A stretch of 15,923 nt of DNA from the NCBI GenBank assembly GCA_016764115.1, contig JAESSM010000167.1, positions 2,245 through 18,167 on the forward strand, given 5' to 3'. Every line of letters begins with the position of its first letter. Position 1 is the first letter of the stretch. Below are positions 7,584 through 15,035 of this stretch, in pieces. The stretch comes from Bacteroidia bacterium. GTDB lineage: Bacteria; Bacteroidota; Bacteroidia; JAESSM01; NORP286. Under the pieces are notes generated by a model, which saw nothing but the letters and a program-made list of their open reading frames with translations, was not told the origin of the DNA and ran no database searches. Position numbers and translations under genes: made by a program.

Positions 7584-8393
7584 ATGACCAGAGAAAAACT
7601 ATTTGACCAGCTATGGATGGACTACATCCAATTTAATTTAGCTGCAGAAAAAATTGTATTCCTTTTTAAGCAAAGAGGAGAAATTATTGTAAATGATCAT
7701 ATTGCTTTCAGAACTTTTAACGATTCCAGAATTAATATTGAAAAATTCAAATCCCATTTTATTCCTTTAGGATATGAGGAAGTTGGAGATTATGATTTCA
7801 AAGTCAAGAAGTTAAGCGCTATTCATCTTGAGCATAAATTTGATATGCATGCCCCAAAAATATTCATCAGCCAATTAAGATTGGAGGAGTTCAGTGATTA
7901 TCTTCAAGATACAGTTCAAGAGATCCTAAACCAGGTTAGCCCAGAACAACTATACAATTATGGATTTGTATTTTCAGGCAGGCTATGGAATACTCCTTCT
8001 TATAAAACGTACCAAAAACTAAGAGAAGAATCAGAATATGCAGCATGGCTATACGCATTTGGATTTAGAGCAAACCATTTTACCATCAACGTCAACCAGC
8101 TCAACTCTTTTACTGATCTTTTTGAGGTTAATGAATATTTGAAAGAAAATGGATTTCATTTAAACACTTACGGAGGTGAAATAAAAGGCTCTAAAGAAAA
8201 ATTGTTAGAGCAATCGAGTACACTCGCATCTAAAGTAAAGGTTGGATTTTCGGAAGGGCTTTATGAAATTCCCGGATGCTATTACGAATTTGCCAGGAGG
8301 CATGTGAATAAGCTGGGAGAACAATTCAATGGTTTTATAGCAGATTCAGCTAATAAGATATTTGAGAGTACAGATATCTCTATACAACGTTAA
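7584..8393 (+). CDS. DUF1338 family, probable 2-oxoadipate dioxygenase/decarboxylase
   Basis: The 269-residue product belongs to the DUF1338 family, whose characterised member HglS of Pseudomonas converts 2-oxoadipate with O2 to 2-hydroxyglutarate and CO2 in lysine breakdown, using a vicinal-oxygen-chelate-like iron site. The candidate metal ligands are visible: His39 in NDHIAFRTF, His165 in RANHFTINV and Glu235 in CYYEFARR. Arg43, four residues after the first His, is the expected substrate-binding arginine. The protein is much shorter than the roughly 460-residue Pseudomonas enzyme but keeps the core, as in other short members. No signal peptide, so cytoplasmic. It is divergent from an Lrp/AsnC gene, the arrangement expected for amino-acid catabolism under feed-back control. 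The exact substrate is inferred from family. Confidence 0.87.
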   Translation: MTREKLFDQLWMDYIQFNLAAEKIVFLFKQRGEIIVNDHIAFRTFNDSRINIEKFKSHFIPLGYEEVGDYDFKVKKLSAIHLEHKFDMHAPKIFISQLRLEEFSDYLQDTVQEILNQVSPEQLYNYGFVFSGRLWNTPSYKTYQKLREESEYAAWLYAFGFRANHFTINVNQLNSFTDLFEVNEYLKENGFHLNTYGGEIKGSKEKLLEQSSTLASKVKVGFSEGLYEIPGCYYEFARRHVNKLGEQFNGFIADSANKIFESTDISIQR

Positions 8394-8411
8394 TTTGCTT
8401 CCATGCCGCAG

Positions 8412-8484
8412 GCACAGGCTATCTTGTGACTGCAGAGATGTCATCTCTAAGATTTCTTCCTTACCTGTAAGCACGGGCTGTCTT
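8412..8484 (+). repeat. Imperfect direct repeat and hairpin between convergent genes
   Basis: GCACAGGCTATCTT (8412-8425) recurs as GCACGGGCTGTCTT (8471-8484), two mismatches in 14. Between them lies a perfect hairpin AGAGATG (8434-8440), one-base loop, CATCTCT (8442-8448). The first copy's GCACAGGC is also perfectly complementary to GCCTGTGC (8501-8508), so two alternative stems can form with the terminator's right arm. Confidence 0.55.
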
Positions 8485-8518
8485 CTCCCCTTTGAGAATG
8501 GCCTGTGCTTTTTTATTT
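8469..8518. terminator. Terminator between DUF1338 gene and T9SS gene
   Basis: AAGCACGGGC (8469-8478) pairs with GCCTGTGCTT (8501-8510), one mismatch in ten, and the right arm continues into TTTTTTATTTT on the plus strand. It ends the DUF1338 transcript; the stop codon of the minus-strand T9SS gene (8513-8515) lies within the T run. Its loop of 22 bases is long, so the strength is uncertain. Confidence 0.6.
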
Positions 8519-10171
8519 TACAAACTTCTTAGTCCATTGAGTAGAATTGGTTCGAATTGTTGTGAAGTAAATTCCTGAACTTATACTCTCTAGGTCAATA
8601 AATATTTCATTTTCTCCTTTCATAGCCTCAAGCATTTCATTTACAACCATCTTACCTCTCATATCATAACACGATAATTCTATCATCTCCTGATCTTCCA
8701 CCTCAAACATTACATTCAATTCATTAGAACTATTATTAAAGTAAATATTGCCAATCACAGCCTCCGAATTATTCGACCTTACATATACCATTTCAGAGTA
8801 CGAGAACTTTCCATCATAGTCTGTCTGTTTTAATCGATAGTACGACATTCCATCTAATGGATATTCATCAGTTAAACTGTAGTCAAGTTTGGAATTGCTG
8901 TTGCCGGCTCCATTTACTTCCATAATTTCCTCAAAATTAAGTCCATCATTGGATCTTTCAATTGTATAGAAGTCGTTGTTTATTTCAATAGCTGTTGTCC
9001 ATTTAATAACCACTACATAATCTTGCCTAGCTGCGGAAAAATCAATCAATTCTATTGGTAATGGATGATTACTATTTATTGATCCAAAAGTGAACGGGCT
9101 AAACTCTTTCAGGGCAGTATTGGTTACAATAAAATTTGAAGTTATATCAGTACTCACGGCCTTATTCCCTGCTTCCCAACAACTTGATGCAGAATCATAA
9201 TGAGCTATTCGCAAATCACTTATGTTACTTTCATCCACTAAGCTGCTATCATCCCAGAATAACTTTATCCTAGCATCTACATTATTCCCACTTTCCCTGT
9301 TAATATTCCAATATTCCATTGTACTTACGTGACCCAAAGGATCTTTTGCACAAATTCCGTATGCTACATGACCAACACCCTTAAATTCTACTTGCCAATG
9401 TTCCTCTGTAGAGGTTTCCGGAGTAATAACAATTGGCATATAACGAGTTCCATTACCTAATGGAAATGTGATAGCAGTAGTTGATGTGTATTTCTTTATT
9501 ACCGGACCAATGATATGGCTTAATAACCCTCCACCACTTATTCCCGGATCATCTACATCTTCAATGATCAATAAACTGGTTAGTGTTGTTATTAAATTCC
9601 CTGAGGAAAGTGTTAATGTGCCATTAACTACCAGAGTTTTATTTAAGGTAACATCTCCTCCAGTATTTATCACCAGATCATGAATTGCAGTACTAACAAT
9701 TCCATTGAAACTTTGATTACCAGAACCAATAAATTCAATCTTGCTATTACTACCATCAAAATTACCATCATTAACAAACTCCCCTTGTAATTTTATAGTC
9801 CCCTGGCAATCTACTAAGGCTTTCCTTGTTCCATTGTTCTTATCGATCTTAAATTCCCCTTCAACACTAAACGTAATGCCTGAGTTAATGGTAAGCTTAG
9901 AAGTATCCGCTCCGCCTGACACGTGGGGTTTAATTTTAAAAGTAATGCATGAAGCATCAGCTGTAATTGTCACTTTATGATTTGCAGTGATCATAACAGA
10001 ATCAGTGGAAGTAGGAACAACTCCATTTGGCCACGGAGCATCATTTACTGTAGAATTCCAATTCCCGGAACCATTTGCTTTGATCACATTTGCTTGAACA
10101 TTTACAAATAGAAATATGGAAATAACCAAGAAACACCATGACCATACAACTAACCTTTTATTCAATTTCAT
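8513..10171 (-). CDS. Large exported beta-rich protein with type IX secretion sorting domain
   Basis: The ATG at 10171 gives 552 residues beginning MKLNKRLVVWSWCFLV, a clear signal peptide (about 1-28); the frame can be opened to a TTG at 10198 but that would put nine extra residues before the signal. Residues about 31-80 (GNWNSTVNDAPWPNGVVPTS) start a G8-like or beta-helix region of repeated short strands to about 230. About 370-464 form a fibronectin-like module (LPIELIDFSA, IKWTTAIEINNDFYTIERS, YYRLKQTDYDGK) common in Bacteroidota surface proteins. The last 80 residues end with SSGIYFTTI and KKFVK, a type A T9SS C-terminal sorting domain. It should cross the outer membrane and be released or anchored. 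No enzyme motif is seen; an adhesin or matrix role is a guess. Confidence 0.9.
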   Translation of the reverse strand: MKLNKRLVVWSWCFLVISIFLFVNVQANVIKANGSGNWNSTVNDAPWPNGVVPTSTDSVMITANHKVTITADASCITFKIKPHVSGGADTSKLTINSGITFSVEGEFKIDKNNGTRKALVDCQGTIKLQGEFVNDGNFDGSNSKIEFIGSGNQSFNGIVSTAIHDLVINTGGDVTLNKTLVVNGTLTLSSGNLITTLTSLLIIEDVDDPGISGGGLLSHIIGPVIKKYTSTTAITFPLGNGTRYMPIVITPETSTEEHWQVEFKGVGHVAYGICAKDPLGHVSTMEYWNINRESGNNVDARIKLFWDDSSLVDESNISDLRIAHYDSASSCWEAGNKAVSTDITSNFIVTNTALKEFSPFTFGSINSNHPLPIELIDFSAARQDYVVVIKWTTAIEINNDFYTIERSNDGLNFEEIMEVNGAGNSNSKLDYSLTDEYPLDGMSYYRLKQTDYDGKFSYSEMVYVRSNNSEAVIGNIYFNNSSNELNVMFEVEDQEMIELSCYDMRGKMVVNEMLEAMKGENEIFIDLESISSGIYFTTIRTNSTQWTKKFVK

Positions 10172-10515
10172 ACACACTCTATTTCTCGAGTTCAACAATA
10201 AACTCTTTTCGCGGATCTTAAAAGGAGGAAATTTAAATCAGGATGTTATTAAAGGGAAGTACTAGAATAACGTAAAACTCTGTAGATAAATTACCTATTC
10301 ATTTCACCTCTTTCAACCCTCTTATCATTTCCACTTTATCTCAAATCCTCAGTGATTATTATCCCAATATTATTCCATAGAAAAACAAGATTATAAATAA
10401 TTGTTTTTCAGGTACTTATAAATAAAGTGAGTTAAATGAATGTATCAAATTGATACTCAAAAACTAGTGATGTAAGCCAAATTAAGAGAAGAGCAAGGTT
10501 ACTACGAGTAAATCA
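10172..10515. other. Gene-free stretch with two short palindromes
   Basis: About 340 AT-rich bases separate the T9SS gene start from the SiaC-family gene stop, both minus strand. No supported coding frame is seen. It holds a perfect 9-base hairpin GAAAAACAA (10380-10388) / TTGTTTTTC (10401-10409), possibly the end of the SiaC transcript though without a T run after it, and a perfect palindrome GTATCAA-A-TTGATAC (10442-10456). The promoter of the T9SS gene must lie here, but I cannot place a convincing TAnnTTTG box. Confidence 0.5.
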
Positions 10516-10896
10516 TTATTCTCCATATGAAACTAGTTGAAAAGGAACATTGATGGTTTCCTTGAAAAGTTCCCCTAGTTCTTCCAGGTCTTCATCATCT
10601 TCAGGATATTGCCATTCTATTTCAATATTAAGATCTTTTGCTACCATATCTTTGATTCGGATCATTAATTCAAAGATCATTTTATTTGATGAAGTAATGA
10701 TAATATTAAATTTAAAGACAAACTTTAACAGGGACAATGGATCTGTTTCGTAATCATCCAGCCACTTAAAAACAGGAGCATAAAAAGCGATCGGGTCCTC
10801 AAGCAATGAGTTCCCTATTATTGAAAGGATTTGGGATTCCTTTTCAAATTTAATTCCAGGTGAATGTCTTGTCTTTTCTATGAATAAATCATCCAT
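10516..10896 (-). CDS. SiaC-family (DUF1987) regulatory phosphoprotein
   Basis: This 126-residue protein matches the SiaC/DUF1987 pattern: an opening IEKTRHSPGIKFEKES (6-21), ILSIIGNSLLEDPIAFYAPVFKWLDDY (23-49), the TSS motif (68-70), and the acidic block WQYPEDDEDLEELGELF (95-111) followed by VPFQLV near the end. In the Pseudomonas SiaABCD pathway, SiaC is a small regulator switched by phosphorylation of a threonine in an N-T-S-S motif, with a SiaB kinase and SiaA phosphatase as partners. Here Thr68 is present but the residue before it is Ile67, not Asn. No kinase, phosphatase or cyclase partner gene is in the window. The gene is 69 bases downstream of TPR-3 on the same strand and may be in its operon. 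Confidence 0.85.
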   Translation of the reverse strand: MDDLFIEKTRHSPGIKFEKESQILSIIGNSLLEDPIAFYAPVFKWLDDYETDPLSLLKFVFKFNIIITSSNKMIFELMIRIKDMVAKDLNIEIEWQYPEDDEDLEELGELFKETINVPFQLVSYGE

Positions 10897-10965
10897 ATAT
10901 GGGGAGTAACAATTAAAGCATAAAGTAAGCTAAAACTATTGATTTTTCTAAAATTATTGAAAAGA

Positions 10966-12117
10966 TTAATTACTAGCTGAAAGTACCATTGCCTTTTGGT
11001 ATAAACTTCCTAACAATATTATTTTATTAGGATTATCCTGAATATTAGGGTTCGAATAGACATCTGAAACGTTATATCCTGTCACATTTGCAGCAATAGC
11101 ATTTTGTGCATTTTTAATTGCATTATTTTGATCTCCTTGTTGCATATAAATTTCTGCAAGCTTGATGTGATTTTCCGATAAGTGACCATGTACCCCATCA
11201 TATAATTTCGTATTTATATCAACTGCTTTGTTAAGATATTCAATTGCTTGTTCAAATTTTCGTTGGTTTTTATAGATAGCAGCCATGTTATGATAGCTCA
11301 TTGCAACTTCCGATGAAACCACATCATAAATCTTCAATTTTGTTTTATGGGCTTTAACATAATATTCCAATGCCAGATCATATTCATCCATAAGACCATA
11401 AACGTTGCCGATATTGTTATAACTAGATGAAACCTCATAAGTCTCTTCTTCCCCACTTTCGAGAGAAATAGAAAGATCTTTGAAATAATATTCCAAGGCC
11501 TTTTCATAATCACCAAGTGTTTTATAAGCTACCCCTAAATTATTGTATGATGCGCCAACTTGAGAATCTCTAGGGCCATATTGTCTCAACTTTATTTCGA
11601 GTGCCTTATTCTGGTAACTAATGCCTTTCTCAAACTCCCCAATATCCCCATATACAATTCCAAGATTTGTGAACGCAATGCTCTTAAGTTTCTCAAGGTC
11701 TTTAGAGCTATTTTCGATAAGTTTTAAAACATCTTTTAAGAATTTCAAAGCAGCTTCATATTTGTGGGTTTCAATATAAACCTGTGCGCTATTTATCAAT
11801 AACAATCCAGAGGTTTCATCATGATCGTTCATCTTCTCTTTCGCAACCAAACACAATTCAGAATATATGGTTAAGGCTTTAGGATATCTTCCATTTACAT
11901 AATGGACATATCCCATACGTCTTCTATAGTTCACATAATCCTTCCACCTCGCAGTATCTTTAAAAAGCTGAGTAGCCTTAGTAAAATAATAAATACAACT
12001 ATCGTATTTTGATTTATAGAAGCACTGATTTCCTCTATTCGCATAATAATCAGCTCCTTTATCATCATTAATAAATAATGCAACAACGAATAATAAGGAA
12101 ATGATCATTTTAAGCAT
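10966..12117 (-). CDS. TPR-3: TPR-only protein with hydrophobic N-terminus
   Basis: 383 residues. The N-terminus MLKMIISLLFVVALFI is a short signal peptide or anchor without a clear cleavage site (a start at the second Met, residue 4, is possible). About eight TPR units follow, near 23, 63, 103, 146, 188, 230, 272 and 314; the most regular are SYNNLGVAYKTLGDYEKALE (190-209) and SSYNNIGNVYGLMDEYDLAL (231-250). The end is the clearest version of the shared terminus: AIAANVTGYNVSDVYSNPN (340-358), then LLGSLYQKAMVL (368-379). From memory of fused Bacteroidota TPR-CHAT proteins, this segment normally comes just before the helical linker and CHAT domain; here it is the end of the protein. It lies between the DUF423 gene (27 bases upstream) and the SiaC gene (69 bases downstream). 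Confidence 0.9.
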   Translation of the reverse strand: MLKMIISLLFVVALFINDDKGADYYANRGNQCFYKSKYDSCIYYFTKATQLFKDTARWKDYVNYRRRMGYVHYVNGRYPKALTIYSELCLVAKEKMNDHDETSGLLLINSAQVYIETHKYEAALKFLKDVLKLIENSSKDLEKLKSIAFTNLGIVYGDIGEFEKGISYQNKALEIKLRQYGPRDSQVGASYNNLGVAYKTLGDYEKALEYYFKDLSISLESGEEETYEVSSSYNNIGNVYGLMDEYDLALEYYVKAHKTKLKIYDVVSSEVAMSYHNMAAIYKNQRKFEQAIEYLNKAVDINTKLYDGVHGHLSENHIKLAEIYMQQGDQNNAIKNAQNAIAANVTGYNVSDVYSNPNIQDNPNKIILLGSLYQKAMVLSASN

Positions 12118-12144
12118 TTCCCAAATTACTAAAAAATAATCCTA

Positions 12145-12531
12145 TCAGTTCTTTATAAACGCAATTAGAAGCAGCACCCAACCTATTATTAAAAGTGTTC
12201 CCCCAATGGGTGTGATTGGCCCCAGCCATTTCCAACTTTCAATTCCAAGAAGATTTTTAGTAGCTATTAAATAAAGTGATCCTGAAAAAAGAACAACCCC
12301 GGTAATAAACAAATACCCTGCATAGCCAATCAACTGATTGGAATATTTCTGTAAATACATTCCAACAAAAAGCAGTACCAATGCATGATAAAACTGATAC
12401 TTAACTCCCGTTTCAAAAGCATTTAGTTGTTCTAATGTTAATTTAGCTTTTAAGGCATGTGCTCCAAAAGCTCCGAGTAATACAGAAAGCAATCCATAAG
12501 AACTACCAATGATTAAAAGCAACTTATGCAT
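12145..12531 (-). CDS. DUF423 (YgdD-type) small inner-membrane protein
   Basis: 128 residues with four predicted membrane helices (about 5-25, 46-62, 68-89 and 104-126). The family marks are GAFGAHALK (20-28), ETGVKYQFYHALVLL (40-54) and GPITPIGGTLLIIGW (104-118). Length is normal for the family. DUF423 proteins are widespread but their function is not established; I give none. The gene sits between TPR-4 (95 bases upstream) and TPR-3 (27 bases downstream), all on the minus strand, so co-transcription with TPR-3 is likely. Confidence 0.95.
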   Translation of the reverse strand: MHKLLLIIGSSYGLLSVLLGAFGAHALKAKLTLEQLNAFETGVKYQFYHALVLLFVGMYLQKYSNQLIGYAGYLFITGVVLFSGSLYLIATKNLLGIESWKWLGPITPIGGTLLIIGWVLLLIAFIKN

Positions 12532-12626
12532 TCAACAAAGTTATCAAAATTCAATGTTTCTTAAGTTATTGAGTTTTAAATCCACTTCTATGCTCATGAT
12601 AAATAATAAAGCATTCTTAAACCTTA

Positions 12627-13802
12627 TCAATTTCCCTGATAATACAGATCATAAAAATAAGATCCTTTTGCATTGAGTGCTCTTAGCAGATCATTACTTT
12701 CTACCAATGCATTCCTTCCCGGATTGGAATAAATGTCATCAGAAATATTATCACCTACCTTCTTATCAATAAATTTGATGGCTAACTGAATTGTTTGAAG
12801 TGCCTTTTTTATTTGATTAAGCTTGAAATAATAACTTGACATGTCATGATAAGTGATGCATAGGTAAGCGTGATGATCAAACGTTTTGTGAAAAATATCC
12901 AGAGTCTTATCAAAATAAGTTTTTGCCAATTCCAGAGAATCCATATAATAATAAGTCTTACCAATGGCATTATAAGTGGTACCCAATTCCGGATGGTAAG
13001 GATTAAGTGTTTTTAAACGAATTCCAATACATTTTTTATAGTAAAGTACTGCCTGCTTGTGATCACCAAGGCCTGAATAAGTGACACCTTGATTATTATA
13101 TGCCCGGGCAGTAACTGGATGAATTTCTCCAATAGTGTTTAACCATATTTTTATCGCTTTCCGATTATGTTCTTTGGCCTCTTCATGTCTGTTTAGACTG
13201 TTACATATAGCACCTAAGTTTACATTGATCCTGGCAATATTGGGATGGTCTTTACCGAACAATTCGTAAGCGAGATTAAGTGATTTTAACATGTACTCCA
13301 TCCCCATATTAAGATCTCCTTTGTCCCAATATACCAAACCTGTATTGGTATAACTTGCCATGATCTTATCACTATCTGAACCATACAATTCCCTTTTTAT
13401 CTCTAATGATTCTGCATATTTCAACAATGAGATATCATAATGCCCTGTTAGATGGAGTGCTCTGGCAATGCCATCCAAAAAATAAACCTGCGCATCACTT
13501 GGGGATTCTAATTTATCCTTAACAACTTCAAATGAATTGGTTAGCAACGTTAATGAACTGTCATATTTTCCCAAAAGGTTGAGATTAAATCCAATGAAAT
13601 AAATTGAACTGGCATACCGATCTAAGTTACCTGCTCGTTTAGATTGTTTGGCTGCCTTCATATAATAATCATTCGATTCAACATATTTCCCTTGCATGTA
13701 TAAAGTGTCTCCTTTAAGAATATTCTTCACACCCACTGTATCTAATGGACTATTAGGGTTTACTATTGAGAAAAGTAAAATGGTATTTAAGATAAAGGAC
13801 AT
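12627..13802 (-). CDS. TPR-4: TPR-only protein with hydrophobic N-terminus
   Basis: The ATG at 13802 gives 391 residues starting MSFILNTILLFSIVN, a short hydrophobic leader; extending to a TTG at 13847 would add 15 residues and is less likely. The leader lacks the usual positive charge, so export is probable rather than certain. About eight TPR units follow, near 25, 65, 107, 149, 191, 233, 275 and 317, with the same 42-residue period and HP turns as TPR-1 (GKDHPNIARINVNLG, GEIHPVTARAYNNQG, NPYHPELGTTYNAIG). The end has ISDDIYSNPGRN (353-364) and LLRALNAKG (372-380), the shared terminus. No catalytic domain is present. It is the first TPR gene of the minus-strand series leading to DUF423, TPR-3 and the SiaC gene. 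Confidence 0.9.
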   Translation of the reverse strand: MSFILNTILLFSIVNPNSPLDTVGVKNILKGDTLYMQGKYVESNDYYMKAAKQSKRAGNLDRYASSIYFIGFNLNLLGKYDSSLTLLTNSFEVVKDKLESPSDAQVYFLDGIARALHLTGHYDISLLKYAESLEIKRELYGSDSDKIMASYTNTGLVYWDKGDLNMGMEYMLKSLNLAYELFGKDHPNIARINVNLGAICNSLNRHEEAKEHNRKAIKIWLNTIGEIHPVTARAYNNQGVTYSGLGDHKQAVLYYKKCIGIRLKTLNPYHPELGTTYNAIGKTYYYMDSLELAKTYFDKTLDIFHKTFDHHAYLCITYHDMSSYYFKLNQIKKALQTIQLAIKFIDKKVGDNISDDIYSNPGRNALVESNDLLRALNAKGSYFYDLYYQGN

Positions 13803-13896
13803 TGGCAATTGAAATATTGGATTTTTTCCAACATCTAAACTAATCAATTATTGATTCCATTCTTTGATGTGGAAATAGAATTACTAGGTAGAGATG

Positions 13897-14319
13897 TTAT
13901 TTCACAGAAACTGTATATGTTTTTGAAGTAGAACCATTTGAACTACTGGAAACAGTAAATTCTAAAATGATGCTGCTAGCACTTGAATCTGAAATAGTAT
14001 ATTCATTATGAACAGTAGTGGAACGACCACTAATACTAAAGTCTTGCAATTCAATTTTAGAGCCTCCATCAACAGTCTCGTACATTTTACCTCCCGAAAG
14101 TTTAGAGTCATCATCAGTAGCTGTGTAATCAAATATTAAAAGATCACCAACACTATGAGTACCCTCGTATACAGCTTGTTTTGTTACAGAACCATAGGTA
14201 ATAGCAAAATTATAGATGTGAATATCGCTATTTCCAGAAGTTGTATCTGAACTATCATCTGTTTTTTCGCACGAACAAAGACAAATCGTAATACAAATTA
14301 AATAAAGAAAATGCTTCAT
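13897..14319 (-). CDS. Small Ser/Thr-rich lipoprotein, beta-sandwich-like
   Basis: 140 residues. The N-terminus MKHFLYLICITICLCSC gives a lipobox (LCSC) with Cys17 as the lipidated residue, followed by EKTDD, an acidic start of the type linked to surface export of lipoproteins in Bacteroidota. The mature part is rich in Ser, Thr and Asp, and has short alternating beta strands (VHNEYTISDSSASSIILEFTVSS) ending in KTYTVSVK, like a single Ig-like domain. I recognise no specific family. It is the most upstream minus-strand gene before TPR-4, 94 bases away, so a shared transcript is possible but not shown. Divergent from the MOSC gene. Confidence 0.82.
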   Translation of the reverse strand: MKHFLYLICITICLCSCEKTDDSSDTTSGNSDIHIYNFAITYGSVTKQAVYEGTHSVGDLLIFDYTATDDDSKLSGGKMYETVDGGSKIELQDFSISGRSTTVHNEYTISDSSASSIILEFTVSSSSNGSTSKTYTVSVK

Positions 14320-14452
14320 AACAGAAGGTCTTGAATTATTTACAAATCAAATTTACAAACTAAACCCAACAAGCGAAACCAATTAGGTGTATTATGAGAC
14401 ATACTTGCTTTATTATCCAACATTTTCCCAATTATTTCGTTCGTTAATAACC

Positions 14453-15010
14453 ATGTGGATACCTCTGACAACAGAAGAATTAGAAAAAGGGTTGGATCTT
14501 ATCCGACAAGCCCCAAAAAATAATGGCACTATTGAGATGGTTGTAAGACGACCCAAAACAGGAGAGCGAGAAGTCATCGAAGAAGTAAACTTAGACCATA
14601 CTGAAGGACTTATTGGTGATAATTGGAAAACCCGAGGTAGTTCACGTACTCCCGATGGTTCAGCTCATCCTGATATGCAGCTTAACATTATGAACTCAAG
14701 GGCAATTGCCCTTATAGCTCAAGATAAACAACGCTGGCAATTAGCAGGTGACCAGATTTTTATTGACATGGACTTAAGTGGAAATAATTTACCCCCCGGA
14801 ACGAGGCTCAAAATTGGCACGGCAATAATTGAGGTTTCTGTCATTCCACACAATGGTTGCAAGAAATTTGTAGAACGGTTTGGGTTAGATGCTATGAAGT
14901 TTGTTAACTCACCAATCGGAAAACAACTTCACTTACGAGGTATTAATGCGAAAATAGTTCAATCAGGGGTAGTAAAAGTAGGGAATGTAGCGCAAAAAAT
15001 AAATAAGTAG
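14453..15010 (+). CDS. MOSC-domain protein
   Basis: The ATG at 14453 gives 185 residues (MWIPLTTEELEKG). The frame can be opened upstream to a GTG at 14387, but the added residues look like untranslated AT-rich sequence. The body is a MOSC domain: GLIGDNWKTRG (about 52-62), QLNIMNSRAIALIA, FIDMDLSGNNLPPGTRLKIG, and IPHNGCKKFVERFG with the conserved cysteine in NGCKKF. MOSC domains are related to the C-terminal domain of molybdenum-cofactor sulfurases and to YiiM/YuaD proteins, and are thought to bind sulfur or the cofactor through that cysteine. No signal peptide. Substrate unknown. It is monocistronic, ending at a convergent junction with a palindromic repeat. Confidence 0.9.
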   Translation: MWIPLTTEELEKGLDLIRQAPKNNGTIEMVVRRPKTGEREVIEEVNLDHTEGLIGDNWKTRGSSRTPDGSAHPDMQLNIMNSRAIALIAQDKQRWQLAGDQIFIDMDLSGNNLPPGTRLKIGTAIIEVSVIPHNGCKKFVERFGLDAMKFVNSPIGKQLHLRGINAKIVQSGVVKVGNVAQKINK

Positions 15011-15035
15011 AGGCTGTCTCAAGAATTCATTTTTC

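Noticed and set aside
9468..9980. Two plus-strand open frames inside the T9SS gene
   Set aside because: They are antisense to a continuous, recognisable exported protein and have no family features of their own.
10380..10409. Nine-base hairpin as a strong terminator
   Set aside because: The stem is AT-rich and no T run follows outside the stem on either strand, so it is only mentioned as a possible weak transcript end.
13803..13847. Upstream TTG start for TPR-4
   Set aside because: The ATG at 13802 begins directly at the hydrophobic leader; the TTG would bury the leader behind 15 residues.
14387..14452. Upstream GTG start for the MOSC protein
   Set aside because: The added 22 residues are unlike the family and the ATG at 14453 fits a normal MOSC start.
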